From the NCBI GenBank assembly GCA_947496695.1, contig CANMEI010000001.1, positions 310,001-374,000 on the forward strand: a stretch of 64,000 nt of DNA, read 5' to 3'. This stretch comes from an uncultured Cellulophaga sp. Its GTDB lineage: Bacteria; Bacteroidota; Bacteroidia; Flavobacteriales; Flavobacteriaceae. The notes below the pieces were generated by a model. That model was not told the origin of the DNA. It saw nothing but the letters and a program-made list of their open reading frames with translations, and did no database searches. A program made the position numbers and the translations under genes. Positions 1 to 8,556 of this stretch are shown piece after piece (position 1 is the first letter of the stretch; each line of letters starts with the position of its first letter).

Positions 1-35
1 ACTAGTGGACTTATATTTAAATTTATAAGTGCTTT

Positions 36-398
36 TTAATTCAAATCAATTGACTGGTTTTCAAGCATGTTATCTAATCGCAATTGAAAAATTGTCCCTG
101 TAATTAAATCATCAACTTTACCTAATTCATTATAAGTCATTGCAAAACTAATTTGACTAAATGGTGTTTGCAGTAAATACGATTTACAAGAATCTTTTTG
201 TCTGCAACCTTCACAAACACAAAGTTCATTTAAAGTGTTTTCTATGATAATTGAAAACAATTCTAACTCATTTTGAGTTACATAAACCCCAATATCTTTA
301 AATACTAATTGCACCTTTTTATGATCTTTTCCTGGAGTTTTTTTCCACTGAAAAGCAATTCCAAAATCATTATAGTAAATTGTATGAATATCGTCCAT
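36..398 (-). CDS. Small Cys-containing protein of unknown function, last gene of the haem/iron cluster
   Basis: 120 residues, no signal peptide or membrane segment, so probably cytoplasmic. The centre carries a Cys cluster, CVCEGCRQKDSC (about residues 60-71), spaced C-x-C-x2-C-x5-C, which could bind metal or an Fe-S cluster; this is inference. I do not firmly recognise the family; it resembles short flavobacterial DUF proteins (possibly DUF6686-like). It lies downstream of the PepSY flavoreductase on the same strand but is separated by 98 bp containing two Fur-like palindromes, so it probably has its own iron-responsive promoter rather than simply riding on the upstream operon. The ATG at 398 is the only sensible start. 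Confidence 0.7.
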   Translation of the reverse strand: MDDIHTIYYNDFGIAFQWKKTPGKDHKKVQLVFKDIGVYVTQNELELFSIIIENTLNELCVCEGCRQKDSCKSYLLQTPFSQISFAMTYNELGKVDDLITGTIFQLRLDNMLENQSIDLN

Positions 399-411
399 GA
401 GGATTAATTTT

Positions 412-430
412 ATTTATATTAATTCTAAAT
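412..430. promoter_or_regulatory. Imperfect Fur-like palindrome
   Basis: A 19-bp imperfect palindrome with outer arms ATTTA/TAAAT, lying 14 bp upstream of the small Cys protein start. It shares the pattern ATTTA...ATTCTAAAT with the better site at 437-461, which suggests tandem operator sites for one regulator. Assignment to Fur is by general resemblance to 7-1-7 Fur palindromes and by the iron/haem context. Confidence 0.45.
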
Positions 431-436
431 AACGAA

Positions 437-461
437 TTTATGTAGAATCATTCTAAATAAA
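437..461. promoter_or_regulatory. Fur-like operator palindrome
   Basis: A 25-bp palindrome centred on C449 with 11 of 12 base pairs matching; its core is TAGAAT-C-ATTCTA. The 6-1-6/7-1-7 layout is that expected of Fur-family operators. It sits 39 bp upstream of the start of the small Cys protein gene and just after the stop of the PepSY flavoreductase. Fur is the likely ligand but another Fur-family member is possible. Confidence 0.6.
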
Positions 462-496
462 AAACAAAACAGGACTAATTTTCCTACTTTTTGAAA

Positions 497-2671
497 TTAA
501 TAACAATCAGACTTAATTAAATGCCTAAAATCATTAATTTTAAGCTTATTAGCTAAGCAAATTTGCTCAAGAGCATCAAGAATACCTTTATACATTACTA
601 AAGAGCCACAGACCATCAATACCCCCTGACTTAAAAAAGTTTCAATTATAAAATCAGAATCACGCATAACTAAATCTTGTACATAGACTTTATATTCTTC
701 TTGAGAAAAAGCAATATTTAACTTGGTGAGGTTTCCTTCTTTTAGATACGTACTAATTTCTGGTTGGTATAAATTGAAAGCTGCTTTTGTTCTTACACCA
801 CAATACAAGTGAGTATCTACTTTTTTTGAATTACCAGCTAACATACCTATAAAAGGAATAATTCCGGTACCATTACCAATCATAACTACTCTATCTATTT
901 TTTGAGGAAAATGAAAATTTTTGTTTTGAATTACCCTAGCGCTAATCTTATTATTTATAGGTAAATTATTTAAGAAGTTAGAACCTAATCCGTTTTGGTG
1001 ACACTTTACACTTAAATGCAGGTTATCATCAATTTTTGCAATTGAATACAAACGCTCATTATAGTCATCTTTGGGGTAGATAGCTAATAAGTCGCCAGAG
1101 GCAAAACGAAGGTTTTTTTTAGGCTTTAAAACAAGTCTAAAAGTATCATCTTTATTGGTTTTAGACACCACTTTAAATAGTACGGTATTTTTAGGTTTCG
1201 CTTCAAAAGCTTCAGAAGAAATTGAAAATTGTTTCCCTACTGCTTTGGACCATATAGCAACCCATTGCTCAAAACTATTAAATGATTTATCATTAACTGT
1301 AAAAGGTGGCAGTAGCTGTTTTATATTTTGCACTTGCAAAGCCTTATCTACATCAAAAGCAAATTTGCAAAAATCAGCGTATGATAGCGAACCAAAACCT
1401 ACTACAGAATAATCATAGCTTTGGTTTTGTTTGGTTGTTTTTAAAAACTTTAAAAAATTAGTTGCATTTGCTGGCGCTTCCCCTTCACCATAAGTAGAAG
1501 TTAGAACTATTAAATGCTTCATGTTTTTATACACGGTATATTTATTTAATTCCGCAACAAAAACACGTTTACCATTAGTAATTAATTCTTTCTTTAATGC
1601 ATTAGCAAATAATAAAGTTCCTCCATTTTCAGAACCCACCAAAATAACATACTCACTATTATTTTTAGTAAATTTATTTTTAATTCTAGATGCTCTTCTT
1701 TTAAGTGTCATAGCAAAACCAGAATAAATGAAAAACAAAATGTTTACCATAGCAATCAATAATATAAATGACCATATTATAGAACCCTGACCAGTATGTA
1801 ATTTCAAGCTTAATTTTGAAAGCACATTAATAAAAGGATCTTCAATCGCACTCAAAACCTCGCCAGTAAATTGATTAATTACCAACTCTTTAGTTTGCAA
1901 TTTAATCGTGTAATAATCCTCAACATCATCAGAAAATGGAAATTCTACTTGCACAACATCTGATAACTTTACATCTTTTAAAACAGGAAAATCATTAATA
2001 TTTAATTGTGGCGTAGCATTAATCTGCTCAAAATCTATTTGATGTGATTTTTTATCTATTGGAAAAACATTAAATTTTTCAAGAGATAAATACACTCCTG
2101 TAAGTGTAATTATCATGATAGGAATTAGAGATAATCTACCTAAAACAACATGCCAATATTGATTAAAATTTTCTTTAACAATTTTTGAAAACAATTTATT
2201 TAAACCACCTTGTCTTTTTAAAATAAGTACAGCACCTGAAATTGTAATTAAAAACAATAAAAATGAGCATAAACCAACGAAAAAACGACCAATACTTTTT
2301 AAAAATAAAGAACGATGTAGACTTGTAACAAATTGGAAAAGCTCTGATGGTTCTGATTTCTCGCCTAAGAATTGTGCAGTTGTTGGATTAAAATAACCCT
2401 CTAAGGATTCACCTTCATTAGTAAAAACAGAAGCAAAAACAAAATCATTTTCATCTACCTCTAAACTAATAATTTCAGGATATGTATTTTTAAAAATAGT
2501 AATTGTTTCTGCTATATATACAGATTCAAAATCATTACTTTTATAAGGCTGTATTTGTTCTGAAATAGGTTCGAATGCCAAAATGATACCCGTTACAGAA
2601 GCTAATAAGATAAAAACAAAAGAAGATACAGCCAAAGCAAGATGGCCATATCTCCAAATAGAAATTGTCAT
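497..2671 (-). CDS. PepSY transmembrane-flavodoxin-FAD/NAD reductase fusion (putative ferric/haem-iron reductase)
   Basis: 724-residue inner-membrane flavoprotein. The N-terminal part is a PepSY-associated membrane unit with four hydrophobic segments (about 13-35, 128-150, 170-195, 298-320) enclosing periplasmic PepSY-like loops. A flavodoxin domain follows (about 340-475, with TSTYGEGEAP as phosphate/FMN loop), then a ferredoxin-reductase-type module like the CysJ sulfite-reductase flavoprotein: FAD motif RLYSIAK near 545, NAD(P) loop GNGTGIIPF near 600 and VCGS near the C-terminus. Known PepSY/flavodoxin fusions act in iron uptake by passing cytoplasmic reducing power across the membrane. 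Here it is in a tight leftward operon with DUF2271 (13 bp gap), divergent from a haem receptor, so I infer reduction of haem iron or ferric iron in the periplasm. Confidence 0.85.
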   Translation of the reverse strand: MTISIWRYGHLALAVSSFVFILLASVTGIILAFEPISEQIQPYKSNDFESVYIAETITIFKNTYPEIISLEVDENDFVFASVFTNEGESLEGYFNPTTAQFLGEKSEPSELFQFVTSLHRSLFLKSIGRFFVGLCSFLLFLITISGAVLILKRQGGLNKLFSKIVKENFNQYWHVVLGRLSLIPIMIITLTGVYLSLEKFNVFPIDKKSHQIDFEQINATPQLNINDFPVLKDVKLSDVVQVEFPFSDDVEDYYTIKLQTKELVINQFTGEVLSAIEDPFINVLSKLSLKLHTGQGSIIWSFILLIAMVNILFFIYSGFAMTLKRRASRIKNKFTKNNSEYVILVGSENGGTLLFANALKKELITNGKRVFVAELNKYTVYKNMKHLIVLTSTYGEGEAPANATNFLKFLKTTKQNQSYDYSVVGFGSLSYADFCKFAFDVDKALQVQNIKQLLPPFTVNDKSFNSFEQWVAIWSKAVGKQFSISSEAFEAKPKNTVLFKVVSKTNKDDTFRLVLKPKKNLRFASGDLLAIYPKDDYNERLYSIAKIDDNLHLSVKCHQNGLGSNFLNNLPINNKISARVIQNKNFHFPQKIDRVVMIGNGTGIIPFIGMLAGNSKKVDTHLYCGVRTKAAFNLYQPEISTYLKEGNLTKLNIAFSQEEYKVYVQDLVMRDSDFIIETFLSQGVLMVCGSLVMYKGILDALEQICLANKLKINDFRHLIKSDCY

Positions 2672-2684
2672 ATAATTTTAATAA

Positions 2685-3179
2685 TTAATTAGGTAACAAA
2701 CGTACATAACGTATGAAACCAGTACCTTCTACTTTACTTTTTACTGATGCTGATGTTAGTTCAAATTCAACATCTTTTGTATAATATTCTTGATCTTCAA
2801 CGGCAGTTTCAAAACGAATACGATAACCGCTATCAATTTTATCATTATCAATTTCAATTACACTTATTGCTCTTCCGCCACCTGTAATAGTTTCACCTGT
2901 TATGGCATCAATATCAGTGCGCTTTTTTCCGTAAAACTTCCACCACTCTGCTATATCATGATACCACTCACTATCATCACCTTGCACATAAAGTGTTCTT
3001 TCATAATTACCCTCAGGGTTAATTAATGATATAACTACGTAAGCTCCTTCACCAGTATAATTTATCATCTGCATCATACATTTATATTTTGTAGCAGGTG
3101 GTTGTACTGTAAAAGAATATATTGATAAAACTAATGTGATTATTACCGCAAAAGTTGCTGTTTTAAATACTTTTTTCAT
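2685..3179 (-). CDS. DUF2271 secreted protein
   Basis: 164 residues with an N-terminal signal segment (MKKVFKTATFAVIITLVLSI) and no further membrane segment, so periplasmic. The body, with MMQMINYTGEGAYVVISL at the start, a WYHD..EWWKF stretch and a conserved GETITGG turn, matches my recollection of DUF2271 proteins, which are regularly found next to PepSY proteins. It lies 1 bp after the ankyrin gene and 13 bp before the flavoreductase, so it is co-transcribed with both. Its function is not established; a periplasmic partner of the PepSY reductase is the natural guess. Confidence 0.8.
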   Translation of the reverse strand: MKKVFKTATFAVIITLVLSIYSFTVQPPATKYKCMMQMINYTGEGAYVVISLINPEGNYERTLYVQGDDSEWYHDIAEWWKFYGKKRTDIDAITGETITGGGRAISVIEIDNDKIDSGYRIRFETAVEDQEYYTKDVEFELTSASVKSKVEGTGFIRYVRLLPN

Positions 3180-3180
3180 C

Positions 3181-4680
3181 TTATTTTAAAAATTCAATTG
3201 ACACATTATTGTGTTGTAATAGTTCATTTTCTGAAGCTAAATCATATACAGATTCTTCAAAGCTAGTAATTGCATCTTTTTTAGCTCCTATCTCTAGTAA
3301 ATATTTTAACGCTTTATCATCTTTAGCCATCATAGCTGCCAAATGAATTGGAGCAACACCATCATTATTTTTAGCATTTACATCAACATCAAACTGCTTT
3401 AAAGCTTGCAATAGTTTTATATCATTAGCATCTAAAGCTAAATGGTATAAGGTATTTCCGTTTTTTTGAGGAGCAGTAATATTTAAACCTTCTTCAGTTA
3501 AAAGTTTAAGTTTAGCATCAAAATCAGTTTTTGATTTAGGCTTATATGATTTTAATAAATAATATGCTAAGTTATTTCCGTTACCATCAGTTGTTGTAAT
3601 TGATGCATTTTTCTGAAGTAAATATGCAACTACTTTTGGTGAATTACTTGCTACAGCAATAGCTAATGCTGTTTCTCCTTTTTTATTTTTAAGATTTACA
3701 TCATTAATCTTTGATAATAAAAATTCAATAGTTTCCACTTTATTTCTGCGAACAGCATTTAAAAAAGCTGTATTCCCTTCATTATCCGCTTTATTTACAT
3801 CAACACCTTTATTTATAAAGTAATTTAACACCTCTTGATTATCAGAATATGAAGCAAGATTATGCAATGGTGTTACGCCATCACTATCTACTGTATTCGG
3901 GTTTAAACCTAAAGATTCTAAAAACTTATAAAACTCTAAACTTTTAGGGGTAGCTCTACGGCCACCTTGAGATGCAAAAACAAAAGCGTTATCATTACCC
4001 GTAACTCCTTTTTCACGTAATGCTTTTAAAGCTTCAATATTACCTGTTTTAGCTACATAATTAAAAGCATCATTACCTTTAGCATCTACACTATTTACAG
4101 ATAAACCTTTGCTTATAAAATAATCTGTAAGTTTAAAATCTTTATCTTTTTGAATAGCTAATAACAAAGCGTTTGCACCGTAAGGTGTTACATCTTTTTC
4201 AAGGTTTGCCCCATTTGCTAAACAAAAATCATAAACCTCAGTATTTGGTTCACTTGCTGCTGCTGCAAAATTTAATACAGTATAACCTTTATCATCAGTA
4301 AGATCCATTTTAGCTCCTTTAGAAACTAAATATTTCATTATTTCAACATTCCCCTTATATGCTGCCCAAAACATATACGTTCTACCATCATGAGTAAGTT
4401 TGTTAGCCTCATTCCCTTTTTTTGATTGAATATATTTAATAACTGAATTATCAGCTTGTTGTAATATGGCGTAGACAACAGGATCAAAATTACTTGAAGT
4501 TTTGGCCGCAATATCATTCCCTTCTTTAATTTTTGAATCTATAATTTTAATGGTAGGTTTTGATTCCCAAAAATAACGAGTTAAAAAAATATTCTCTTGA
4601 ACTGGTTCTGGCCCATGACCTTGGGCATTCAACTGAAGTGCAAAAATTATTGCTATTAATACTATAAGTCCTTTTTTCAT
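3181..4680 (-). CDS. Secreted ankyrin-repeat protein
   Basis: 499 residues: signal peptide (MKKGLIVLIAIIFALQLNAQ) followed by about a dozen ankyrin repeats over most of the length, visible as recurring G.T.L..A......V..L...GA/ND.N..D.KG units such as NKADNEGNTAFLNAVRRNK and NAKNNDGVAPIHLAAMM. Probably a periplasmic or outer-membrane-associated scaffold. It is 4 bp downstream of the DUF6607 gene and 1 bp upstream of DUF2271, so it belongs to the haem locus operon. A second secreted ankyrin protein in this window (61166-61681) is paired with a catalase, another haem protein. Confidence 0.85.
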   Translation of the reverse strand: MKKGLIVLIAIIFALQLNAQGHGPEPVQENIFLTRYFWESKPTIKIIDSKIKEGNDIAAKTSSNFDPVVYAILQQADNSVIKYIQSKKGNEANKLTHDGRTYMFWAAYKGNVEIMKYLVSKGAKMDLTDDKGYTVLNFAAAASEPNTEVYDFCLANGANLEKDVTPYGANALLLAIQKDKDFKLTDYFISKGLSVNSVDAKGNDAFNYVAKTGNIEALKALREKGVTGNDNAFVFASQGGRRATPKSLEFYKFLESLGLNPNTVDSDGVTPLHNLASYSDNQEVLNYFINKGVDVNKADNEGNTAFLNAVRRNKVETIEFLLSKINDVNLKNKKGETALAIAVASNSPKVVAYLLQKNASITTTDGNGNNLAYYLLKSYKPKSKTDFDAKLKLLTEEGLNITAPQKNGNTLYHLALDANDIKLLQALKQFDVDVNAKNNDGVAPIHLAAMMAKDDKALKYLLEIGAKKDAITSFEESVYDLASENELLQHNNVSIEFLK

Positions 4681-4684
4681 GTTT

Positions 4685-5590
4685 TTATTTTACAAATGAT
4701 TCTATAACTGGGTTTATTTCTTCTGCAGTATTGTAATTTTCATCATCAAATAAATACTTATACAATACCTTATTTTCTACCTTTTCTTCTAACAACAAGT
4801 CTTTATTTCTAGCAAATACTTCATCCCATTTTGAACGAACTATCTGCCATTTTTTTTCATGTGAAGCCCAATAATCTTGAGCTGCTTTACATTTACTATC
4901 AGCAATCTTAACATAGGTATTATGTCCCTTTTCTTGCGCTAACAAAATATCTTCTTTACCATCTTCACGAATTACTTTATTATTGTCTTGATCATGAATC
5001 CAACCATTAGCTACAATTTCATGTCTATTAGTTCTTGTAGTTACATTATAATCGCTACGTGTTGTATATTCTCTTCTAGGTAATGGTGCATCTGTAGTAT
5101 TTTCCCAATAGCTTTTGCCATCTACATGAACCCAGGTTGCACTACCTTCATAACGAGGGCTATCATCAACTTGAAATACTTTTTGAGACCATTGCCCTTT
5201 TACCTCATTTTTAGGTAGATTTACATATCTCCACTTATTATCATGATCATATTCATATAAATCTGTATTCTCAAATTCCCAATCTTGTCTCCAGTGTTTT
5301 ACTATATATGGTGAAGCTTCTGAACCAACAATTAATAAATGCTGTATCATTATTTTATCAGCAGTATCTTCAACCAGCTGTACCCACTCTAAACCTTTAT
5401 CATGTTTAGTTTTTGATGGCACATATGTAGAATCTTTTGCATATTGAAAAGTTTCAGCAAAATTAAAAGAGACTTCGTAACAACCACACATGTTTTTTAT
5501 AGCACTTTGGTCTTGTTTCTTTTTACTTTGAGCACTTACACTTAAAGTAAAAGCTAAACTTAAGATTGAATAAAAGATAACCTGTTTCAT
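4685..5590 (-). CDS. DUF6607 family secreted protein
   Basis: 301 residues with a signal peptide (MKQVIFYSILSLAFTLSVSA). The mature part begins with NMCGCYEVSFNFAETF, followed by Trp/Asp-rich segments (HWRQDWEFEN, YWENTTDAPLPRREYTTR), which I recognise as the DUF6607 family of Bacteroidota; its lipocalin-like length and CGCYEV start fit a beta-barrel ligand-binding fold, but that is inference. First gene of the leftward operon and divergent from the haem receptor across a 99-bp region holding a strong inverted repeat. No experimental function known to me; a role in haem or iron handling is suggested only by context. Confidence 0.75.
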   Translation of the reverse strand: MKQVIFYSILSLAFTLSVSAQSKKKQDQSAIKNMCGCYEVSFNFAETFQYAKDSTYVPSKTKHDKGLEWVQLVEDTADKIMIQHLLIVGSEASPYIVKHWRQDWEFENTDLYEYDHDNKWRYVNLPKNEVKGQWSQKVFQVDDSPRYEGSATWVHVDGKSYWENTTDAPLPRREYTTRSDYNVTTRTNRHEIVANGWIHDQDNNKVIREDGKEDILLAQEKGHNTYVKIADSKCKAAQDYWASHEKKWQIVRSKWDEVFARNKDLLLEEKVENKVLYKYLFDDENYNTAEEINPVIESFVK

Positions 5591-5630
5591 TCGTAAACTT
5601 TTTTAATTGTTAGTTCATTTAAAAATTAAC

Positions 5631-5663
5631 TAATCTTATTTAGACTTAATTAAAATAAGATTA
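5631..5663. promoter_or_regulatory. Operator-like inverted repeat in the divergent haem promoter region
   Basis: Perfect 11-bp arms (TAATCTTATTT and its complement) separated by 11 bp; in total 13 of 16 pairs match around position 5647. The inner 19 bp (5638-5656) resemble the Fur-like sites at 412-461 (ATTTAGA..T.A.T..AAAT). It lies immediately upstream of and abutting the hmuR-like -7 element, a position suited to repression of the receptor and possibly of the divergent DUF6607 operon. Confidence 0.6.
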
Positions 5664-5671
5664 TATATTTG
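5664..5671 (+). promoter_or_regulatory. Bacteroidota -7 promoter element of the haem receptor gene
   Basis: TATATTTG matches the Bacteroidota TAnnTTTG consensus exactly and lies 18 bp before the receptor ATG. The upstream -33 region falls inside the inverted repeat at 5631-5663, so a protein bound there would occlude RNA polymerase. Confidence 0.65.
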
Positions 5672-5689
5672 CCACAAATCTAATCAAGA

Positions 5690-7762
5690 ATGAATCTAAA
5701 TAAAAATAAAACTCTATTTTTTTTCTGCCTTTTTTTTAGTTGCTTATTATTTTCTCAATATGCTGAAAATGATTCCACTAAAATAAAAGAATTAGATGAA
5801 GTTGTTATTACTGCTACAAGAACAATACGTCAATTATCATCACTACCACTTCCTGTACAAATAATTTCAAAAAAAGACATTGAAAGCTCAAATTCTATTC
5901 GATTGAGCGACATTTTAAATGAGCAAACAGGCTTAATTACAGTACCAGATTATGGTGGAGGTGAAGGAATACAATTACAAGGTTTAGATTCTCAATACAC
6001 CCTTATTTTAATAGATGGCGTTCCTCTGATAGGTCGTTCAGCAGGAACATTTGACATCTCAAGATTAACAGTAGGGAATATAAAACAGATAGAAGTTGTT
6101 AAAGGCGCTTCATCAAGCTTATATGGTAGTGAAGCTCTTGGTGGCGTAATTAATATAATCACAGCAACCCCAAAAGATGATTTAAATAGTGGAATAAATT
6201 ATAGGCTAGGCACTTTTAACACCCACGATTTGAACACAACAATATCTTATAAAAAGAAAAAAATAGGAATTACAGCTTTTCTAAACAGGTATAGCTCAAA
6301 TGGGTATGACCTAGATAAAGAAACTAGTTTAAATACAATTGAACCTTTTAGTAATTATACTTTTAATAGTAAACTAAGTTACGATATTTCAAAAAAAACT
6401 GCACTTTTTATCTCCGGAAGATACTATTCTCAAAATCAAGATTATGTTGCTTCAGAAGAGCTAAAAGGTGAGAGTAATATTAATGAATGGAATACACATT
6501 TAAAACTAAGTCATAATTATAATAAAAAATGGAGTAGTTATTTTGAATTTTATGCTACACGTTACAAAACTGAAGAATATTTAAATAACACTGATAGTTC
6601 CACCTACAGTAGTTCTACATATAATCAATTTTTAATCCGACCAGAATTTCGGGCAACCTATAATTTAAATAGCAAAAACAGCTTTATAGGTGGTGCAGGT
6701 TTTAATCATGAAACTTTAGAACGTGATGATTTTATTGAAAATCCAATATTTAACTCCCCTTACATATATATTCAATTTGACGCAAACCCATCTGATAAGA
6801 TAAACCTAATTATTGGCGCTCGTTTTGATAGCCATAATAAATATAAATCTCAATTGAGCCCTAAAGTTGCAATCAGGTATCAAATATTGGATAAAATAGC
6901 ATTAAAATCATCTATAGGATACGGATTTAAAGCTCCTGATTTCAGGCAATTATATTTTGACTTCACCAATTCAACCGTTGGCTATACCGTTTTAGGATAC
7001 AATGCTGTTGCTACAGCAATTCCTTTATTAGAAGAGCAAGGTGAACTATCTAGCATTATTGTGCCAATTTCTGAATTTGAAAGTAGCTTAAAACCAGAAA
7101 ACTCAATTAGTTTCAATTTAGGAATTGATTATAAAGTAAATACAAAGCTAACAAGTAATATAAATTTCTTTAGAAATAATATTAAAGATTTAATTGATAC
7201 TAGGGTAATTGCAAATAAAACTAATGGACAAAATGTATATAGCTATTACAATGTTGATAATGTTTATACACAAGGATTAGAATTTAATTTAAAATGGAGT
7301 CCAACAAAAAATTTAAAAATTTTAGGAGGTTATCAATTACTATATGCTAAAGATAAAGATGCAAAAGAAGCTTTTAAAAATGGTGAGGTATATGCAAGAG
7401 ATAGTAATAATTCTTCATTTCAATTGCAGAAAGATGATTATTATGGATTATACAATAGATCACGACATATGTCAAATCTGAAAATTTTCTACAACGTACC
7501 TAAATATAAAACTGATGCCAGTATAAGAACTACTTACAGAAGTAAATATGGATTAACAGATAGCAACGGAAATAGTTATTTAGATTCTTATGATGAATTT
7601 GTTGACGGTTATACCATAATAGATTTTTCTATAAATAAAACCTTTTATAAAAACTACAAAATAGGTTTTGGTACTGACAACCTATTCAATTTTACTGATT
7701 CTGAAAATATTACAAATATTCCTGGGAGACTTTTTTACGGAAAACTTAAAATACAATTTTAA
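5690..7762 (+). CDS. hmuR: TonB-dependent outer-membrane haem receptor (HmuR-like)
   Basis: 690 residues. Signal peptide (about 1-22, ending FSQY), TonB box-like ELDEVVITATR (about 33-43), plug domain (about 45-160) with VEVVKGASSSLYGSEALGG-type core, then a 22-strand barrel ending in the aromatic-terminated GRLFYGKLKIQF. GYGFKAPDFRQLY corresponds to the conserved FRAP-type motif of haem receptors. The gene is followed 15 bp later by an HmuY-like lipoprotein, the haemophore partner of HmuR in Porphyromonas, which is the main reason for naming haem as substrate. Expression is probably iron-controlled through the inverted repeat just upstream. Confidence 0.85.
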   Translation: MNLNKNKTLFFFCLFFSCLLFSQYAENDSTKIKELDEVVITATRTIRQLSSLPLPVQIISKKDIESSNSIRLSDILNEQTGLITVPDYGGGEGIQLQGLDSQYTLILIDGVPLIGRSAGTFDISRLTVGNIKQIEVVKGASSSLYGSEALGGVINIITATPKDDLNSGINYRLGTFNTHDLNTTISYKKKKIGITAFLNRYSSNGYDLDKETSLNTIEPFSNYTFNSKLSYDISKKTALFISGRYYSQNQDYVASEELKGESNINEWNTHLKLSHNYNKKWSSYFEFYATRYKTEEYLNNTDSSTYSSSTYNQFLIRPEFRATYNLNSKNSFIGGAGFNHETLERDDFIENPIFNSPYIYIQFDANPSDKINLIIGARFDSHNKYKSQLSPKVAIRYQILDKIALKSSIGYGFKAPDFRQLYFDFTNSTVGYTVLGYNAVATAIPLLEEQGELSSIIVPISEFESSLKPENSISFNLGIDYKVNTKLTSNINFFRNNIKDLIDTRVIANKTNGQNVYSYYNVDNVYTQGLEFNLKWSPTKNLKILGGYQLLYAKDKDAKEAFKNGEVYARDSNNSSFQLQKDDYYGLYNRSRHMSNLKIFYNVPKYKTDASIRTTYRSKYGLTDSNGNSYLDSYDEFVDGYTIIDFSINKTFYKNYKIGFGTDNLFNFTDSENITNIPGRLFYGKLKIQF

Positions 7763-7777
7763 CCTTAATTTATATAC

Positions 7778-8419
7778 ATGAAAACAATTAGAACAATTCA
7801 ACTTGCAATAATCTTAGGATTATTTTTAACAAATACATCATGTGACAATAATGATGATAATGATAATTCAAGTACTATAGAAATAGAATCAAGCACAGTA
7901 ACAAATTTACAAGCAACACAGAGTGCCGATTATACCACCAGTCCAGCAACCATTACAGGTGATTATATTCGATTTTCTTTTGATTCTGGTACTACTACTA
8001 CTGGAGATGATTGGGATGTTGCCTTTAGAGGAACTACAATTCTAGTTAACGGAGGTGAAGCTACATCTGATGATGAACCAGAGAGAACTGGCGATGCTGG
8101 TATATATATAGCCTCTGGTGCTTTAGCTGATATTACAGAAGTAGACACTGAATTATTAGAAGTTGATAGTGCTACTGAAGGGTTGGCAATTACTACAGGT
8201 TCTGATAATGGATGGTATACCTATGATTCTACAACTCATATTATTTCTCCAATTGCTGGAAAAATTTTGGTCGTAAAAACAATAACAGGTACTTATGCAA
8301 AATTTGAAATTACTAGTTATTATGAAGATGGTGAAGCTAATGACGATTTAAGCAATTCTCAATACTACAGCTTTAATTACATATATCAACCTAATGTTGG
8401 TGAAACATCTTTTGAATAA
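7778..8419 (+). CDS. hmuY: HmuY-like haem-binding lipoprotein
   Basis: 213 residues; lipoprotein signal with lipobox cysteine in NTSCDN (about residue 22), then an acidic linker. The fold signature of the HmuY family is visible: DWDVAFRGTTILVNGG in the middle and SQYYSFNYIYQPN near the C-terminus. HmuY proteins are surface-exposed haemophores that hand haem to the cognate TonB receptor. The His ligands of P. gingivalis HmuY are not obvious here, and related HmuY-like proteins use Met pairs or other ligands, so the exact coordination cannot be stated. Cotranscribed with the receptor 15 bp upstream; a terminator follows at 8484-8513. Confidence 0.85.
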   Translation: MKTIRTIQLAIILGLFLTNTSCDNNDDNDNSSTIEIESSTVTNLQATQSADYTTSPATITGDYIRFSFDSGTTTTGDDWDVAFRGTTILVNGGEATSDDEPERTGDAGIYIASGALADITEVDTELLEVDSATEGLAITTGSDNGWYTYDSTTHIISPIAGKILVVKTITGTYAKFEITSYYEDGEANDDLSNSQYYSFNYIYQPNVGETSFE

Positions 8420-8483
8420 AAATAAACAATAACTTTAATTTAAGAGTGTTTTCAATTAAATTTATTCCAATGTAATTTTATGT

Positions 8484-8513
8484 CCCTTGGCTTAATTGTC
8501 GAGGGTTTTTTTT
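8484..8513 (+). terminator. Intrinsic terminator after the haem receptor/HmuY operon
   Basis: Seven-bp stem (CCCTTGG with TCGAGGG, two wobble pairs), 8-nt loop and an eight-T run directly after. It separates the haem operon from trmN6. Confidence 0.65.
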
Positions 8514-8556
8514 GTGCCTGATAAATTAGCATTAATTTTGGTTTCAAATTAAATAT

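Noticed and set aside
1155..1727. Open frames on the plus strand inside the PepSY-flavoreductase gene
   Set aside because: They lie opposite a well-supported gene, lack domain signals and have low-complexity translations.
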